Positions 27,101 through 35,410 of a DNA stretch of 37,333 nt are shown one piece after another. Positions within the stretch are counted from its first letter, which is position 1, and each line of letters begins with the position of its first letter. The position numbers and the translations under genes were made by a program. Where the stretch lies: assembly GCA_964487445.1 (NCBI GenBank), contig CAZAQG010000013.1, forward strand, positions 1-37,333, in the 5' to 3' direction. The notes under the pieces are model-generated. The model did no database searches, was not told the origin of the DNA, and was given only the letters and a program-made list of their open reading frames with translations. The stretch is from BMS3Abin12 sp964487445 (lineage in GTDB: Bacteria > Pseudomonadota > Gammaproteobacteria > 21-64-14).

Positions 27101-27145
27101 CTTGATTTCGCAACGGGTCCCTCGCAACGGGATCCGGCCAGGGAC

Positions 27146-28636
27146 ATGCTGATCTTCGAACGCTCACGCCCGGGCCGGCGTAACCGCGCGCAGCTTCCGC
27201 CGACCGGCGATCTCATGGGGATCCCCGAGGCGCGGCGGCGGCGTGGGCGCGCCGAACTCCCGGAGGTCTCCGAACTCGACGTGGTGCGCCATTATACCCG
27301 CCTGTCGCAGAAGAACTTCTCGATCGACACCCACTTCTACCCGCTCGGCTCCTGCACCATGAAGTACAATCCGCGCGTCGCCAATCGGCTGGCGATGCTG
27401 CCGGGGTTTTTGGCGCGCCACCCCGCCGCGCACGAGTCGTTGAGTCAGGGGTTCATGGCCTGCCTGTACGAATTGCAGGCGATCCTCCGGGAGGTCAGCG
27501 GGCTGCCGTGCGTGTCGCTGGCACCGATGGCCGGGGCGCAGGGCGAGTTGGCGGGCGTGACGATGATCCGCGCCTACCACGACGCCCGCGGCGACAGCGC
27601 ACGCACCGAAATGCTGATCCCCGACGCGGCCCATGGCACCAATCCGGCATCCGCGGCCATGTGCGGTTACACGGTGCGGGAGATCCCCACCGACTCCGAG
27701 GGTGATGTGGATCTCGACGCGTTGCGCGAGGCGCTCGGCCCGCGCACGGCGGGGCTGATGCTGACCAACCCCTCGACCCTGGGTGTGTTCGAGCGGCGCA
27801 TCGCCGAGATCGCCCGCATCGTGCACGAGGCGGGCGGGCTGTTGTACTACGACGGCGCCAACCTGAACGCCATACTCGGCAAGGTGCGTCCGGGAGACAT
27901 GGGCTTCGACGTCATCCACATGAACCTGCACAAGACCTTCTCCACCCCGCACGGCGGCGGCGGTCCGGGCGCCGGGCCGGTGGCGGCCGGCGAGCGTCTG
28001 CAGGCCTTCCTTCCGGTGCCGATGGTGGCGTGCGAGCGCGGCGAATACCGCTGGCTTACGGAGCAGGACCGCCCGCAGAGCATCGGACCGATGTCGGCAT
28101 TCGCGGGCAATGCGGGCATACTGCTGCGTGCCTACGTCTACGCGCGCATGCTCGGGCGCGGCGGCATGGAGCGGGTCGCGGAGTACTCGGTGCTGAACGC
28201 GAACTACCTCCTGGTGCGCCTGCGTGCGGCGGGCTTCGAGCCCGCCTATCCCGGGCGGCGCGCCACCCACGAGTTCATCATCACACTGCGGCGCGAGGCC
28301 AAGGAACTCGGCATGCGGGCGATCGACCTCGCCAAGCGGCTACTCGACTACGGCTTCCACGCGCCCACGACCTATTTCCCGCTGCTGGTCTCCGAGTGTC
28401 TCCTGATCGAGCCGACCGAGACCGAGTCGCGCGAGACCCTGGACGCCTTTGCCGAGGCCATGGTGCGTATCCGTGACGAGGCGCGCGAGAGCCCCGAGCG
28501 GGTGCGCGGCGCCCCCTACAGCCTGCCGGTGCGGCGTCTCGACGACGTGCGTGCGGCGCGCGAGCCGGATCTGGTCTGGCGGCGCACATCGCAGACGGCG
28601 CCGGTTCCCGCCCCGGCCGCGAATCAGGGCGAATAA
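27146..28636 (+). CDS. gcvPB: Glycine dehydrogenase (decarboxylating) subunit 2, P-protein beta
   Basis: One half of a split glycine-cleavage P-protein; with GcvPA it decarboxylates glycine and loads the aminomethyl group on GcvH. 496 aa, normal for the beta subunit. It has the start LIFERSRPGRR, NFSIDTHFYPLGSCTMKYNP, the DAAHGTNPASAAM block, and the PLP lysine Lys263 in NLHKTFSTPHGGGGPG. ATG at 27146 is the family start; the frame from 27056 runs into 6S RNA. No gcvPA, gcvH or gcvT is in the window, although gcvPA is usually adjacent. It takes the place behind 6S RNA that fau/ygfA (5-formyl-THF cyclo-ligase) holds in many relatives. Confidence 0.95.
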   Translation: MLIFERSRPGRRNRAQLPPTGDLMGIPEARRRRGRAELPEVSELDVVRHYTRLSQKNFSIDTHFYPLGSCTMKYNPRVANRLAMLPGFLARHPAAHESLSQGFMACLYELQAILREVSGLPCVSLAPMAGAQGELAGVTMIRAYHDARGDSARTEMLIPDAAHGTNPASAAMCGYTVREIPTDSEGDVDLDALREALGPRTAGLMLTNPSTLGVFERRIAEIARIVHEAGGLLYYDGANLNAILGKVRPGDMGFDVIHMNLHKTFSTPHGGGGPGAGPVAAGERLQAFLPVPMVACERGEYRWLTEQDRPQSIGPMSAFAGNAGILLRAYVYARMLGRGGMERVAEYSVLNANYLLVRLRAAGFEPAYPGRRATHEFIITLRREAKELGMRAIDLAKRLLDYGFHAPTTYFPLLVSECLLIEPTETESRETLDAFAEAMVRIRDEARESPERVRGAPYSLPVRRLDDVRAAREPDLVWRRTSQTAPVPAPAANQGE

Positions 28637-28833
28637 TCCCGCCCGTTCCAGCGCCTGTCGGACTTGGCGCCGGTTCTACTGCGGCGGGGGGCGGTCCATT
28701 TTTTCGATCGCCTTCACTGAGTAGTGCCCGCGGCCCGCCTCGAACGATCGGAAAACCGCTTTCGATCTTCCATGATCGAGCATCCCACATATTAGGGGCG
28801 TGTCCCGCGCTTGTCCGCAGGTGGGCGCCGGTT
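28637..28833. other. Intergenic stretch after gcvPB
   Basis: No gene seen. A weak hairpin with six Ts in its loop (28686-28708, GGCGGTC with GATCGCC) is the only terminator-like feature. The sequence is less GC-rich than its surroundings around 28740-28800. Confidence 0.4.
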
Positions 28834-28862
28834 TTGTCTGCCGCAGACCGGTTTGCTATGCT
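28834..28862 (+). promoter_or_regulatory. Sigma70 promoter of the sulP leader
   Basis: TTGTCT (28834-28839) and TATGCT (28857-28862) lie 17 bases apart. Transcription should start at about 28868-28870, at the foot of a 13-bp hairpin. Confidence 0.6.
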
Positions 28863-28867
28863 GGATA

Positions 28868-29111
28868 CCGACTTGCCCGCGGCCCGCGGCGGGCAAGTCG
28901 GTGCGCCGCGGGTCCCGGTGCGAGCACCGGATCCTGTATCCGCCGGCGTAGTCCCGGGGGGGCGGGGTCCCGGTGTCGGTTCCCCGCCATTCCGGTCCGC
29001 CCGTCTGCGCGCCACGCCGCGCACCCTCTGCGCGAGTCTTCCGGGGGGAGGGGCGGCGGGCTTTCGGCGGGATCCGCGGGCCGTGCTGTCGGGGCGTGAA
29101 TCGAGGGGGTG
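28868..29111 (+). promoter_or_regulatory. Long structured leader of sulP
   Basis: About 250 bases lie between the predicted transcription start and sulP. The first 34 (28868-28901) form an exact 13-bp stem (CCGACTTGCCCGC with its complement) around 8 bases. A second exact hairpin follows at 28915-28930 (CCGGTG, loop CGAG, CACCGG) and a third at 28961-28988 (GGCGGGG with CCCCGCC). The leader ends in GAGGGGGTGA (29102-29111), the ribosome site. I do not recognise a known riboswitch class. Confidence 0.45.
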
Positions 29112-29120
29112 ACGGGGCGG

Positions 29121-30932
29121 ATGGCGGGCACGCGACTGGACAACGGACCGTGGGTGCAGGTGTTTCCGTTCTTGCGCTGGTGGTCGATGGTAACCCCGCA
29201 GACCGTGCGCCAGGACCTGCTGGCCGGGCTCACCAACGCCGTGGTGGTGCTCCCGCAGGGCGTCGCCTTTGCGATGATCGCCGGTCTGCCGCCCGAATAC
29301 GGCCTCTACACGGCCATCGTCACGCCGATCATCGCGGCCCTGTTCGGCTCCTCGCACCACCTGATCTCGGGTCCCACGACGGCGATTTCCATCGTCGTGT
29401 TCAGCACCGTGAGCCCGTTCGCCGAACCCGGCACCGCGGCGTTTCTCGGCTATGTCCTTACCCTGACCTTCATCGCGGGCCTGTTTCAGCTCGCGCTCGG
29501 CATCGCGCGCCTCGGCGCGCTGGTCAACTTCGTCTCGCACTCCGTCGTGGTCGGTTTCACCGCGGGTGCCGCCATCCTGATCGCCACCAGCCAGATGAAG
29601 CATTTCCTGGGTGTCGGCGTACCGCTCGGGGAATCGTTTCTCAACACCTGGATCGATCTTGCCCGCAAGGCCGCCGAGATCAACCTCTACGTGGTTGTGG
29701 TCGCCGGCGTGACGCTGATCGCAGCCGTGCTCTTCAAGGTGTTGCGCCCGCGCTGGCCGGGGATGCTCCTGGCGATGATCGCGGGCAGCGTGGTGAGCCT
29801 GCTGCTCGGCGGCGAGTCCCACGGTGTGCGCCTGGTCGGTTCGCTGCCCGCCCACCTGCCGCCGCTGTCGTCGCCGGATTTTTCCCTGGAGACGATTCGC
29901 CAACTCGGCCCCGGGGCCCTGGCGGTGGCCATGCTCGGGCTGATCGAGGCGGTGTCGATCGCGCGCGCCATCGCCACGCGTTCGCATCAGCGCATCGACG
30001 GCAACCAGGAGTTCATCGGTCAGGGTCTCTCCAACATCGTCGGCAGTTTCTTCTCGGCCTACGCCGGTTCCGGATCCTTCACCCGTTCCGGAATCAACTA
30101 CCAGGCCGGGGCCCGGACGCCGCTCGCCGCGATCTTCGCCGCGCTCGGCTTGGCGTTGATCCTGCTGCTGATCGCCCCGCTGACCGCCTACCTGCCGATC
30201 CCGGCCATGGCGGGCCTCATCCTGTTGGTGGCCTACAATCTGATCGATTTCCATCACATCCGGGGCATCCTCAGGACCAGCCGGGCCGACGCCGCCGTGC
30301 TCGTGACCACCTTCCTCTCCACGCTGTTCATCGAACTCGAATTCGCGATCTACCTCGGCGTGATCCTCTCGCTGGTCCTGTACCTGAACCGCACCGCCCA
30401 TCCGCGGGTGGTGACCCGCGTCCCCGACCCCGACCAACCGAAGCGGCGTTTCGTCACCAGCGACACCCTGCCGGGTTGCCCGCAGTTGCGCATCGTGCGT
30501 ATCGACGGCTCGCTGTTCTTCGGCGCCGTCAACCACGTCCAGGAAGCGTTGCACAAGATGAACGAGGCCGCGCCCGACCAGCGGCACGTCCTGCTGATCT
30601 GTCACGGTGTGAACTTCGTGGACGTCGCCGGGGCCGAGATGCTGGTGCAGGAGGCCCGGCGGCTCCGCGCCGAGGGGGGGGATCTCTACTTGTGCGGGCT
30701 CAAGAAGGGCGTGCGCGAGCCGCTCGCGCGCGGCGGTCATCTGGACGCGATCGGGTTGGATCACGTCTTCGACTCGAAGGCCGGGGCCATCGCCGCCGTG
30801 TTCCAGCGCCTGGATCGTGCCCGTTGCGAGGTCTGCGATCACCGCATCTTCCGGGAGTGCGCGTCGATCGAGCGGCGCCCCGAGGCCGGTCTCCCGGCAC
30901 CCGCCGCCCCGGCTCGGAGCGCTTCGGTATAG
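29121..30932 (+). CDS. SulP-family anion transporter with STAS domain
   Basis: Inner-membrane transporter of the SLC26/SulP family, moving sulfate, bicarbonate or dicarboxylates. 603 aa. The transport part (about 25-420) begins with RQDLLAGLTNAVVVLPQGVAFAMIAGLPPEYGLYT and has many hydrophobic helices; QEFIGQGLSNIVGSFFSAYAGSGSFTRSGIN is the conserved signature. A cytosolic STAS domain follows (about 455-560, VDVAGAEMLVQEARRL). Beyond it is a tail with Cys569, Cys572 and Cys580. ATG at 29121 is preceded by GGGGGTGA 9 bases upstream; GTG at 29109 lies within that ribosome site. The substrate cannot be told from sequence; no cysteine- or sulfate-assimilation genes are nearby. Confidence 0.9.
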   Translation: MAGTRLDNGPWVQVFPFLRWWSMVTPQTVRQDLLAGLTNAVVVLPQGVAFAMIAGLPPEYGLYTAIVTPIIAALFGSSHHLISGPTTAISIVVFSTVSPFAEPGTAAFLGYVLTLTFIAGLFQLALGIARLGALVNFVSHSVVVGFTAGAAILIATSQMKHFLGVGVPLGESFLNTWIDLARKAAEINLYVVVVAGVTLIAAVLFKVLRPRWPGMLLAMIAGSVVSLLLGGESHGVRLVGSLPAHLPPLSSPDFSLETIRQLGPGALAVAMLGLIEAVSIARAIATRSHQRIDGNQEFIGQGLSNIVGSFFSAYAGSGSFTRSGINYQAGARTPLAAIFAALGLALILLLIAPLTAYLPIPAMAGLILLVAYNLIDFHHIRGILRTSRADAAVLVTTFLSTLFIELEFAIYLGVILSLVLYLNRTAHPRVVTRVPDPDQPKRRFVTSDTLPGCPQLRIVRIDGSLFFGAVNHVQEALHKMNEAAPDQRHVLLICHGVNFVDVAGAEMLVQEARRLRAEGGDLYLCGLKKGVREPLARGGHLDAIGLDHVFDSKAGAIAAVFQRLDRARCEVCDHRIFRECASIERRPEAGLPAPAAPARSASV

Positions 30933-31041
30933 TGTCGGTTGCGCCTTCGGCGTCCCGCGGTCCGTGCTCCCTGTCCTGACGCCCTTGCGACGAACGCCGG
31001 TGAGATCGGGCGTGCGGGCCTCTCGCGGGGAACCACCGGCC

Positions 31042-31686
31042 TCACCCGGCCAGGATCTCCCACCCATGATGTCGCGCGGCGCGCGCCAGGCCGGGGCCCG
31101 GGTGGACGGCGACCGGCCGTGCCACGGCCTCGAGCAGCGGCAGGTCGTGAATGGAGTCGGCGTAGGCGGCGGCCTCGGCCAGCGCCAACCCGGTCTCGCC
31201 GGCGAGATCGCGGGCGAGTGCGAGTTTCTCGGGGCCGTAGGGATGGCACAGGGGCGGGGCGGAACTGAAGCGCCCCCGGGCAACGGCGCAGACGGTGGCG
31301 CGCAGGTGGGGGATGCCGAGCGCCCGGGCGAGCGGGCGGGCGATGATCTCGATGGAGCCCGTGAGCAGCGCCAACGTGTCTCCCGCCTCGCGGTGCGCGG
31401 CCATGCGTTCGTGCATCGCGGGCCGGATGCGGCCCAGGAGCGAGCTCCGGACGAAGCCCTCGGCGATCGCCGTCAGGCCCCGTACCTCGAGTCCGGCGAG
31501 ATAGGCCTTGTCCTTCTTCCAGACATCCGGGCCGTAGCGGCGCGCGTGGCGCAGCAAAAAGGCGGCCGTGGCCCGGACTTGGCCGATGCCGATCAAGCCG
31601 TTGCGCAGCAAGTGGAGGATGAAGAGCTGTTCGGAGCTGGCGCCGGCGAGCAGCGTCCCGTCGAGATCGAGCAGGACCAGGCGCAT
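31042..31686 (-). CDS. HAD-IB family phosphatase
   Basis: A 214-residue SerB/PgpC-like phosphatase. HAD motif I is LLDLDGTLL (Asp7 nucleophile, Asp9 acid/base). Motif II is LALLTGS, motif III the Lys in YGPEKLALA, and motif IV YADSIHDLPLL. PgpC-type enzymes (phosphatidylglycerophosphate phosphatase) are of this size and class, which suits its partner gene, but SerB-like or other phosphomonoesterase roles are equally possible on sequence. Its ATG shares one base with the stop of the upstream CDP-alcohol phosphatidyltransferase (TGATG), so the two are translationally coupled. Convergent with sulP. Confidence 0.88.
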   Translation of the reverse strand: MRLVLLDLDGTLLAGASSEQLFILHLLRNGLIGIGQVRATAAFLLRHARRYGPDVWKKDKAYLAGLEVRGLTAIAEGFVRSSLLGRIRPAMHERMAAHREAGDTLALLTGSIEIIARPLARALGIPHLRATVCAVARGRFSSAPPLCHPYGPEKLALARDLAGETGLALAEAAAYADSIHDLPLLEAVARPVAVHPGPGLARAARHHGWEILAG

Positions 31687-32318
31687 CAACGCGTCCCGCG
31701 CGCGCCCGGCGTGCGCCGCGGCCGTCCGTTGCGCAGCGCAAATTCGGCCATCACCGGCAGGCCCCGCGCCAGCGAAAACAGCACCGCGAGATAGGCGAGT
31801 CCGTGGCCGATTCCCTGCAATGCCCCGGACCACTGCGCCCAGAGCGCCGGAAACAGCGCGGGCCAGGGTTGGATCATCAGCAGCCAGGCGAAGGCGATCG
31901 CCTTGACCACACCATAGGTGCCGCGCATGAAGCGCCCCGCCACCAGGAAGCGCCCGAGCGGGGAGCGCATCATGCCGAACGGGGTTTCGCCGCGCGCCGC
32001 GCCCTGGCTGCGGATCGAGTCGACCAAAAAACCCCGCGTGATAAACAGGATCGCGATCCAGATCGGCACCAGGCCGAGGTCGGCGAGCACCAGCCACAGG
32101 ACGTTCTCGACCACGCGGTCGACGGCGATGTCGAAGACGGAGCCGAACAGCGAGGACTCGCCGCGCCGGCGCGCGACGTAGCCGTCGATGCCGTCGAGTA
32201 CGAAGATCACCACTACCAGGGGGGCGTCGAGCAACTGCCAGATCGGAGGCGCCCGGTACGCCATCCAGACGAGCAGATAGAGCAGCAGGAACCGTGCCGT
32301 GGTGATGAGGTTGGCCAT
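31686..32318 (-). CDS. CDP-alcohol phosphatidyltransferase
   Basis: Integral membrane enzyme that moves a phosphatidyl group from CDP-diacylglycerol to an alcohol. The family motif D-xx-DG-xx-AR-x8-G-xxx-D-xxx-D is complete: Asp42, Asp45-Gly46, Ala49-Arg50, Gly59, Asp63 and Asp67. 210 aa with several hydrophobic helices and a basic C-terminal tail. ATG at 32318 gives MANLITTARF, typical of the family; the longer frame upstream overlaps rlmI antisense. The acceptor alcohol (glycerol phosphate, inositol phosphate or other) cannot be deduced. Coupled to the HAD phosphatase, which suggests a two-step head-group pathway such as PgsA plus PgpC. Confidence 0.9.
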   Translation of the reverse strand: MANLITTARFLLLYLLVWMAYRAPPIWQLLDAPLVVVIFVLDGIDGYVARRRGESSLFGSVFDIAVDRVVENVLWLVLADLGLVPIWIAILFITRGFLVDSIRSQGAARGETPFGMMRSPLGRFLVAGRFMRGTYGVVKAIAFAWLLMIQPWPALFPALWAQWSGALQGIGHGLAYLAVLFSLARGLPVMAEFALRNGRPRRTPGARGTR

Positions 32319-32355
32319 GGGCCCCCCGGAGGTTCCGGTCCTCGCGCCCGCCGCC

Positions 32356-32361
32356 ATTATA
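32356..32361 (-). promoter_or_regulatory. Consensus -10 for the lipid gene pair
   Basis: Read on the reverse strand this is a perfect TATAAT, about 38 bases before the phosphatidyltransferase ATG. The -35 is poor (GTGCCT with a 19-base spacer at best). Confidence 0.5.
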
Positions 32362-32397
32362 CGGGAGCCGGGGCGCAGGCAGGCACTGCGGCCGATG

Positions 32398-32426
32398 TTG
32401 CCGCATCGCCCGTCAGGCCGTATGCT
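32398..32426 (+). promoter_or_regulatory. Sigma70 promoter of rlmI
   Basis: TTGCCG (32398-32403) and TATGCT (32421-32426) are 17 bases apart; transcription would start about 50 bases before rlmI. Confidence 0.5.
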
Positions 32427-32484
32427 GGCGCGATTGCATCCGGCCCCGAGCGCGGGCCGGTGTCCCCGCCCCGCGGATACCTGC

Positions 32485-33711
32485 ATGAGCGTGCCCATCC
32501 CCTCCATGGATACCGAACCGGCGCCGTTGCGGCTGAAGCCGCACGAGGACCGCCGGCTGCGCGCCGGCCACCTCTGGGTGTTCAGCAACGAGGTGGACGT
32601 GGGGCGCACCCCGCTTACGGGGTTCACGCCGGGACAGACGGTGCGCATCGAGGCGAGCGGCGGGCGGCCTTTGGGGACCGGTTACGTCAATCCCCATTCG
32701 CTGATCTGCGCCCGGATCGTGAGCCGGGACCCGAATCGCACGCCGGATCGCTCGTTGCTCGTCCATCGTTTGAAGGTGGCGCTGGCGCTGCGCCGGCGGC
32801 TCTATTCCGAGCCCTGCTACCGGCTGGTGCACGGGGAGGGCGACGGCCTGCCCGGGCTGGTGGTGGACCGCTACGGCGACGTGCTCGTGGTGCAGATCAC
32901 CACGGCGGGCATGGAGCGCCTGCGTGAGGAGGTGTTGGCGGCGCTGCGCAAGGTGATCGCCCCCTCCGGAGTGCTGCTGCGCAACGACGGGCCGATCCGC
33001 GCGCTGGAGGGACTGGATCGTTACGTCGAGGTGGCCGAGGGCGAGGTGCCCGAAGAGGCGGAGGTGGTGGAGAACGGTGTACGGTTCCTCGCGCCCTTGC
33101 GGGACGGGCAGAAGACCGGCTGGTACTACGACCAGCGGGAGAACCGGGCGCGACTCGCGTCCCTCGCAGCGGGGCGCAGCGTCCTGGACCTGTTCAGTTA
33201 CGTGGGCGCCTGGGGGATCCAGGCGGCGGTCGCGGGCGCGGAGCGGGTGATGTGCGTGGATTCCGCTTCGCGCGCACTCGATCGTGTGGCCGGCAACGCC
33301 CGGCGCAACGGCGTCGGGGATCGGGTTGCGGTGCGCCTCGGCGATGCCTTCGAAGTCCTCCGAGAGATGCGCGCGGCGCGCGAGCACTACGACGTGGTGA
33401 TCGTGGACCCCCCGGCGTTCATCAAGCGCAAGCGGGATCTCAAGGCCGGTCTGGAGGCCTACCGCAGGCTCAACCGCATGGCCATGCAGGTGCTGGCGCC
33501 GGACGGGTTGCTGGTGTCCTGCTCGTGTTCCTTCCACCTGGGCCGCGAGGAGTTGCGGGGATTGTTGCTGCACGGCGCGCGGCACCTCGATCGGAGCCTG
33601 CAGATAATCGGCGAGGGTTCGCAGTCGGCCGACCACCCCGTGCATCCGGCCATCGCCGAGACCGGTTATCTGAAGGCGGAGTTCGCTCGTGTCCTGCGGG
33701 CCGGATTCTGA
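32485..33711 (+). CDS. rlmI: 23S rRNA (cytosine-C5)-methyltransferase RlmI
   Basis: SAM-dependent methyltransferase expected to modify C1962 of 23S rRNA. The 408-residue protein has an N-terminal PUA domain (LRLKPHEDRRLRAGHLWVFSNEV), a linker domain with GEGDGLPGLVVDRYGD, and a Rossmann methyltransferase domain: LDLFSYVGAWGIQAA for SAM, DPPAFIKRKRD as the catalytic loop, and SCSCSFHL with the conserved cysteines. ATG at 32485 is used; ATG at 32506 (MDTEPAP) is an alternative that shortens it by 7 residues. Divergent from the lipid pair and followed by lgt 42 bp downstream. Confidence 0.93.
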   Translation: MSVPIPSMDTEPAPLRLKPHEDRRLRAGHLWVFSNEVDVGRTPLTGFTPGQTVRIEASGGRPLGTGYVNPHSLICARIVSRDPNRTPDRSLLVHRLKVALALRRRLYSEPCYRLVHGEGDGLPGLVVDRYGDVLVVQITTAGMERLREEVLAALRKVIAPSGVLLRNDGPIRALEGLDRYVEVAEGEVPEEAEVVENGVRFLAPLRDGQKTGWYYDQRENRARLASLAAGRSVLDLFSYVGAWGIQAAVAGAERVMCVDSASRALDRVAGNARRNGVGDRVAVRLGDAFEVLREMRAAREHYDVVIVDPPAFIKRKRDLKAGLEAYRRLNRMAMQVLAPDGLLVSCSCSFHLGREELRGLLLHGARHLDRSLQIIGEGSQSADHPVHPAIAETGYLKAEFARVLRAGF

Positions 33712-33753
33712 GAGCGTGGGCGCCCGCGGGGCGTCGACCGACGGGATGACGGC

Positions 33754-34569
33754 ATGCTGACCTATCCGGACATCAGTCCCATCGCGCTCAGCCTGGGGCC
33801 GCTGAAAATACGCTGGTACGGGCTCATGTACTTGGTGGGCTTCTCGGCGGCGTGGTGGCTGGCGCGCGTGCGGGCGACGCGGCCCGGTTTGGACTGGGAC
33901 CGCGAGCAGGTCGCGGACCTGATGTTCTACGGCTTCCTGGGGGTGATCCTGGGCGGGCGCATCGGCTACATGCTGTTCTACGATCTGCCGGGTTTCCTGC
34001 ACAACCCGCTCGTGCTGGTGAAGGTCTGGCAGGGCGGAATGTCGTTCCACGGCGGCCTGCTGGGCGTGCTGGCCGGGATGTGGTGGTTCGGGCGCCGCTA
34101 TAACAAGGCGTTCTTCCAGGTCGCCGATTTCGTGGCGCCGCTGGTGCCGATCGGGCTCGGCGCGGGGCGCATCGGCAACTTCATCAACGGCGAATTGTGG
34201 GGCAAGGCCTCGAACCTGCCGTGGGCGATGAAGCTGCCTTGCGATCGCTTCCCGCAGTACCTGTGCCGCGCGCCGCACCAGCCCTCGCAGCTCTACGAGG
34301 TGTTTCTGGAAGGCGTGGTACTGTTCACGATCCTGTGGCTCTATTCGCGCAGGCCGCGTCCGACTATGGCCGTTTCGGGGCTGTTCCTGCTGCTTTACGG
34401 GACATTCCGTTTCGCCGTCGAATTCGTGCGCATGCCGGATCCGCAACTCGGCTACCTCGCCTTCGGTTGGTTGACCATGGGGCAGGTGCTCTCGTTCCCG
34501 ATGATCGTCGCCGGCGCGTTGCTGCTGTGGTGGGCCTATCGCCGGCAGGCCCGGTCCCTCGCCCCATAA
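33754..34569 (+). CDS. lgt: Prolipoprotein diacylglyceryl transferase
   Basis: First step of lipoprotein maturation: moves diacylglycerol from phosphatidylglycerol to the lipobox Cys. The 271-residue membrane protein shows WYGLMYLVGF, the essential HGGLLGVL block, and the signature RIGNFINGELWGKAS. Several hydrophobic segments span the length and the C-terminus is basic. It stands directly before thyA (16 bp), a conserved pair in many proteobacteria. Its substrates within this window include PilP. Confidence 0.97.
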   Translation: MLTYPDISPIALSLGPLKIRWYGLMYLVGFSAAWWLARVRATRPGLDWDREQVADLMFYGFLGVILGGRIGYMLFYDLPGFLHNPLVLVKVWQGGMSFHGGLLGVLAGMWWFGRRYNKAFFQVADFVAPLVPIGLGAGRIGNFINGELWGKASNLPWAMKLPCDRFPQYLCRAPHQPSQLYEVFLEGVVLFTILWLYSRRPRPTMAVSGLFLLLYGTFRFAVEFVRMPDPQLGYLAFGWLTMGQVLSFPMIVAGALLLWWAYRRQARSLAP

Positions 34570-34585
34570 GGGAAGACGCCCGAAC

Positions 34586-35380
34586 GTGCAGGCCTATCTC
34601 GAACTGATGCGCCATGTATCGGAGTGCGGCACCCGCAAGGGGGACCGCACCGGTACGGGTACCTTGAGCGTGTTCGGTCACCAGATGCGCTTCGACCTCT
34701 CCCGCGGCTTCCCGGCGCTCACCACCAAGAAGCTGCACCTCAAGTCGATCATCCACGAACTGCTCTGGTTCCTGCGCGGCGAGACGAACATCGCCTATCT
34801 GCAAAAGAACGGTGTCCATATCTGGGACGAGTGGGCCGACGAGCGCGGCGAACTCGGGCCGGTCTACGGTTCCCAGTGGCGCTCCTGGCCGACGGCCGAC
34901 GGGCGGCGGATCGACCAGATCCGCGAGGTGGTGGAGGCGATCCGTACCGATCCCGATTCGCGCCGGTTGCTGGTCAGTGCGTGGAACGTGGGCGAGCTGC
35001 CGCGTATGGCGTTGCCGCCCTGTCACGTCCTGTTCCAGTTCTATGTCGCCGATGGGCGGCTCTCGTGCCAACTCTATCAGCGCAGCGCCGATATCTTCCT
35101 CGGGCTGCCGTTCAACATCGCCTCCTATTCCCTGCTTACGCTCATGACGGCGCAGGTCTGCGGGCTCGCGCCGGGGGAGTTCATCCATACGCTGGGCGAC
35201 GCCCATCTCTACCTGAATCACCTCGAGCAGGTCCGGTTGCAGCTCTCCCGCACCCCCTACCCGCCGCCGACGATGCGCCTGAATCCGCGGGTCGACGATT
35301 TGTTCGGATTCCGCTACGAGGACTTCGAACTGCTGGGCTATCGCTGTCATGATCCGATCAAGGCACCGGTCGCGGTTTGA
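34586..35380 (+). CDS. thyA: Thymidylate synthase
   Basis: Makes dTMP from dUMP and methylene-THF, producing dihydrofolate. The 264-residue protein matches the E. coli type almost end to end: DRTGTGTLSVFGHQMRFDL, HELLWFLRGETNIAYL, catalytic Cys146 in PPCHVLFQFYV, QRSADIFLGLPFNIASYSLL, and IKAPVAV at the end. The start is GTG with GGGAAG upstream. Located between lgt and folA, so the enzyme making dihydrofolate and the one recycling it are side by side. Confidence 0.98.
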   Translation: MQAYLELMRHVSECGTRKGDRTGTGTLSVFGHQMRFDLSRGFPALTTKKLHLKSIIHELLWFLRGETNIAYLQKNGVHIWDEWADERGELGPVYGSQWRSWPTADGRRIDQIREVVEAIRTDPDSRRLLVSAWNVGELPRMALPPCHVLFQFYVADGRLSCQLYQRSADIFLGLPFNIASYSLLTLMTAQVCGLAPGEFIHTLGDAHLYLNHLEQVRLQLSRTPYPPPTMRLNPRVDDLFGFRYEDFELLGYRCHDPIKAPVAV

Positions 35381-35410
35381 AGAAAACCGGGCCGCGTCCG
35401 CCCGGGGCGG

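Noticed and set aside
27056..27145. An N-terminal extension of gcvPB by 30 codons
   Set aside because: It lies partly inside 6S RNA, matches no GcvPB N-terminus, and the family start MLIFERSRPGRR is at 27146.
29109..29120. GTG at 29109 as sulP start
   Set aside because: The GTG is part of the GGGGGTGA ribosome site that serves ATG at 29121.
28281..31283. A 1000-codon reverse-strand frame opposite gcvPB and sulP
   Set aside because: Repetitive charged, low-complexity translation and complete overlap with recognisable forward genes; a codon-bias artefact.
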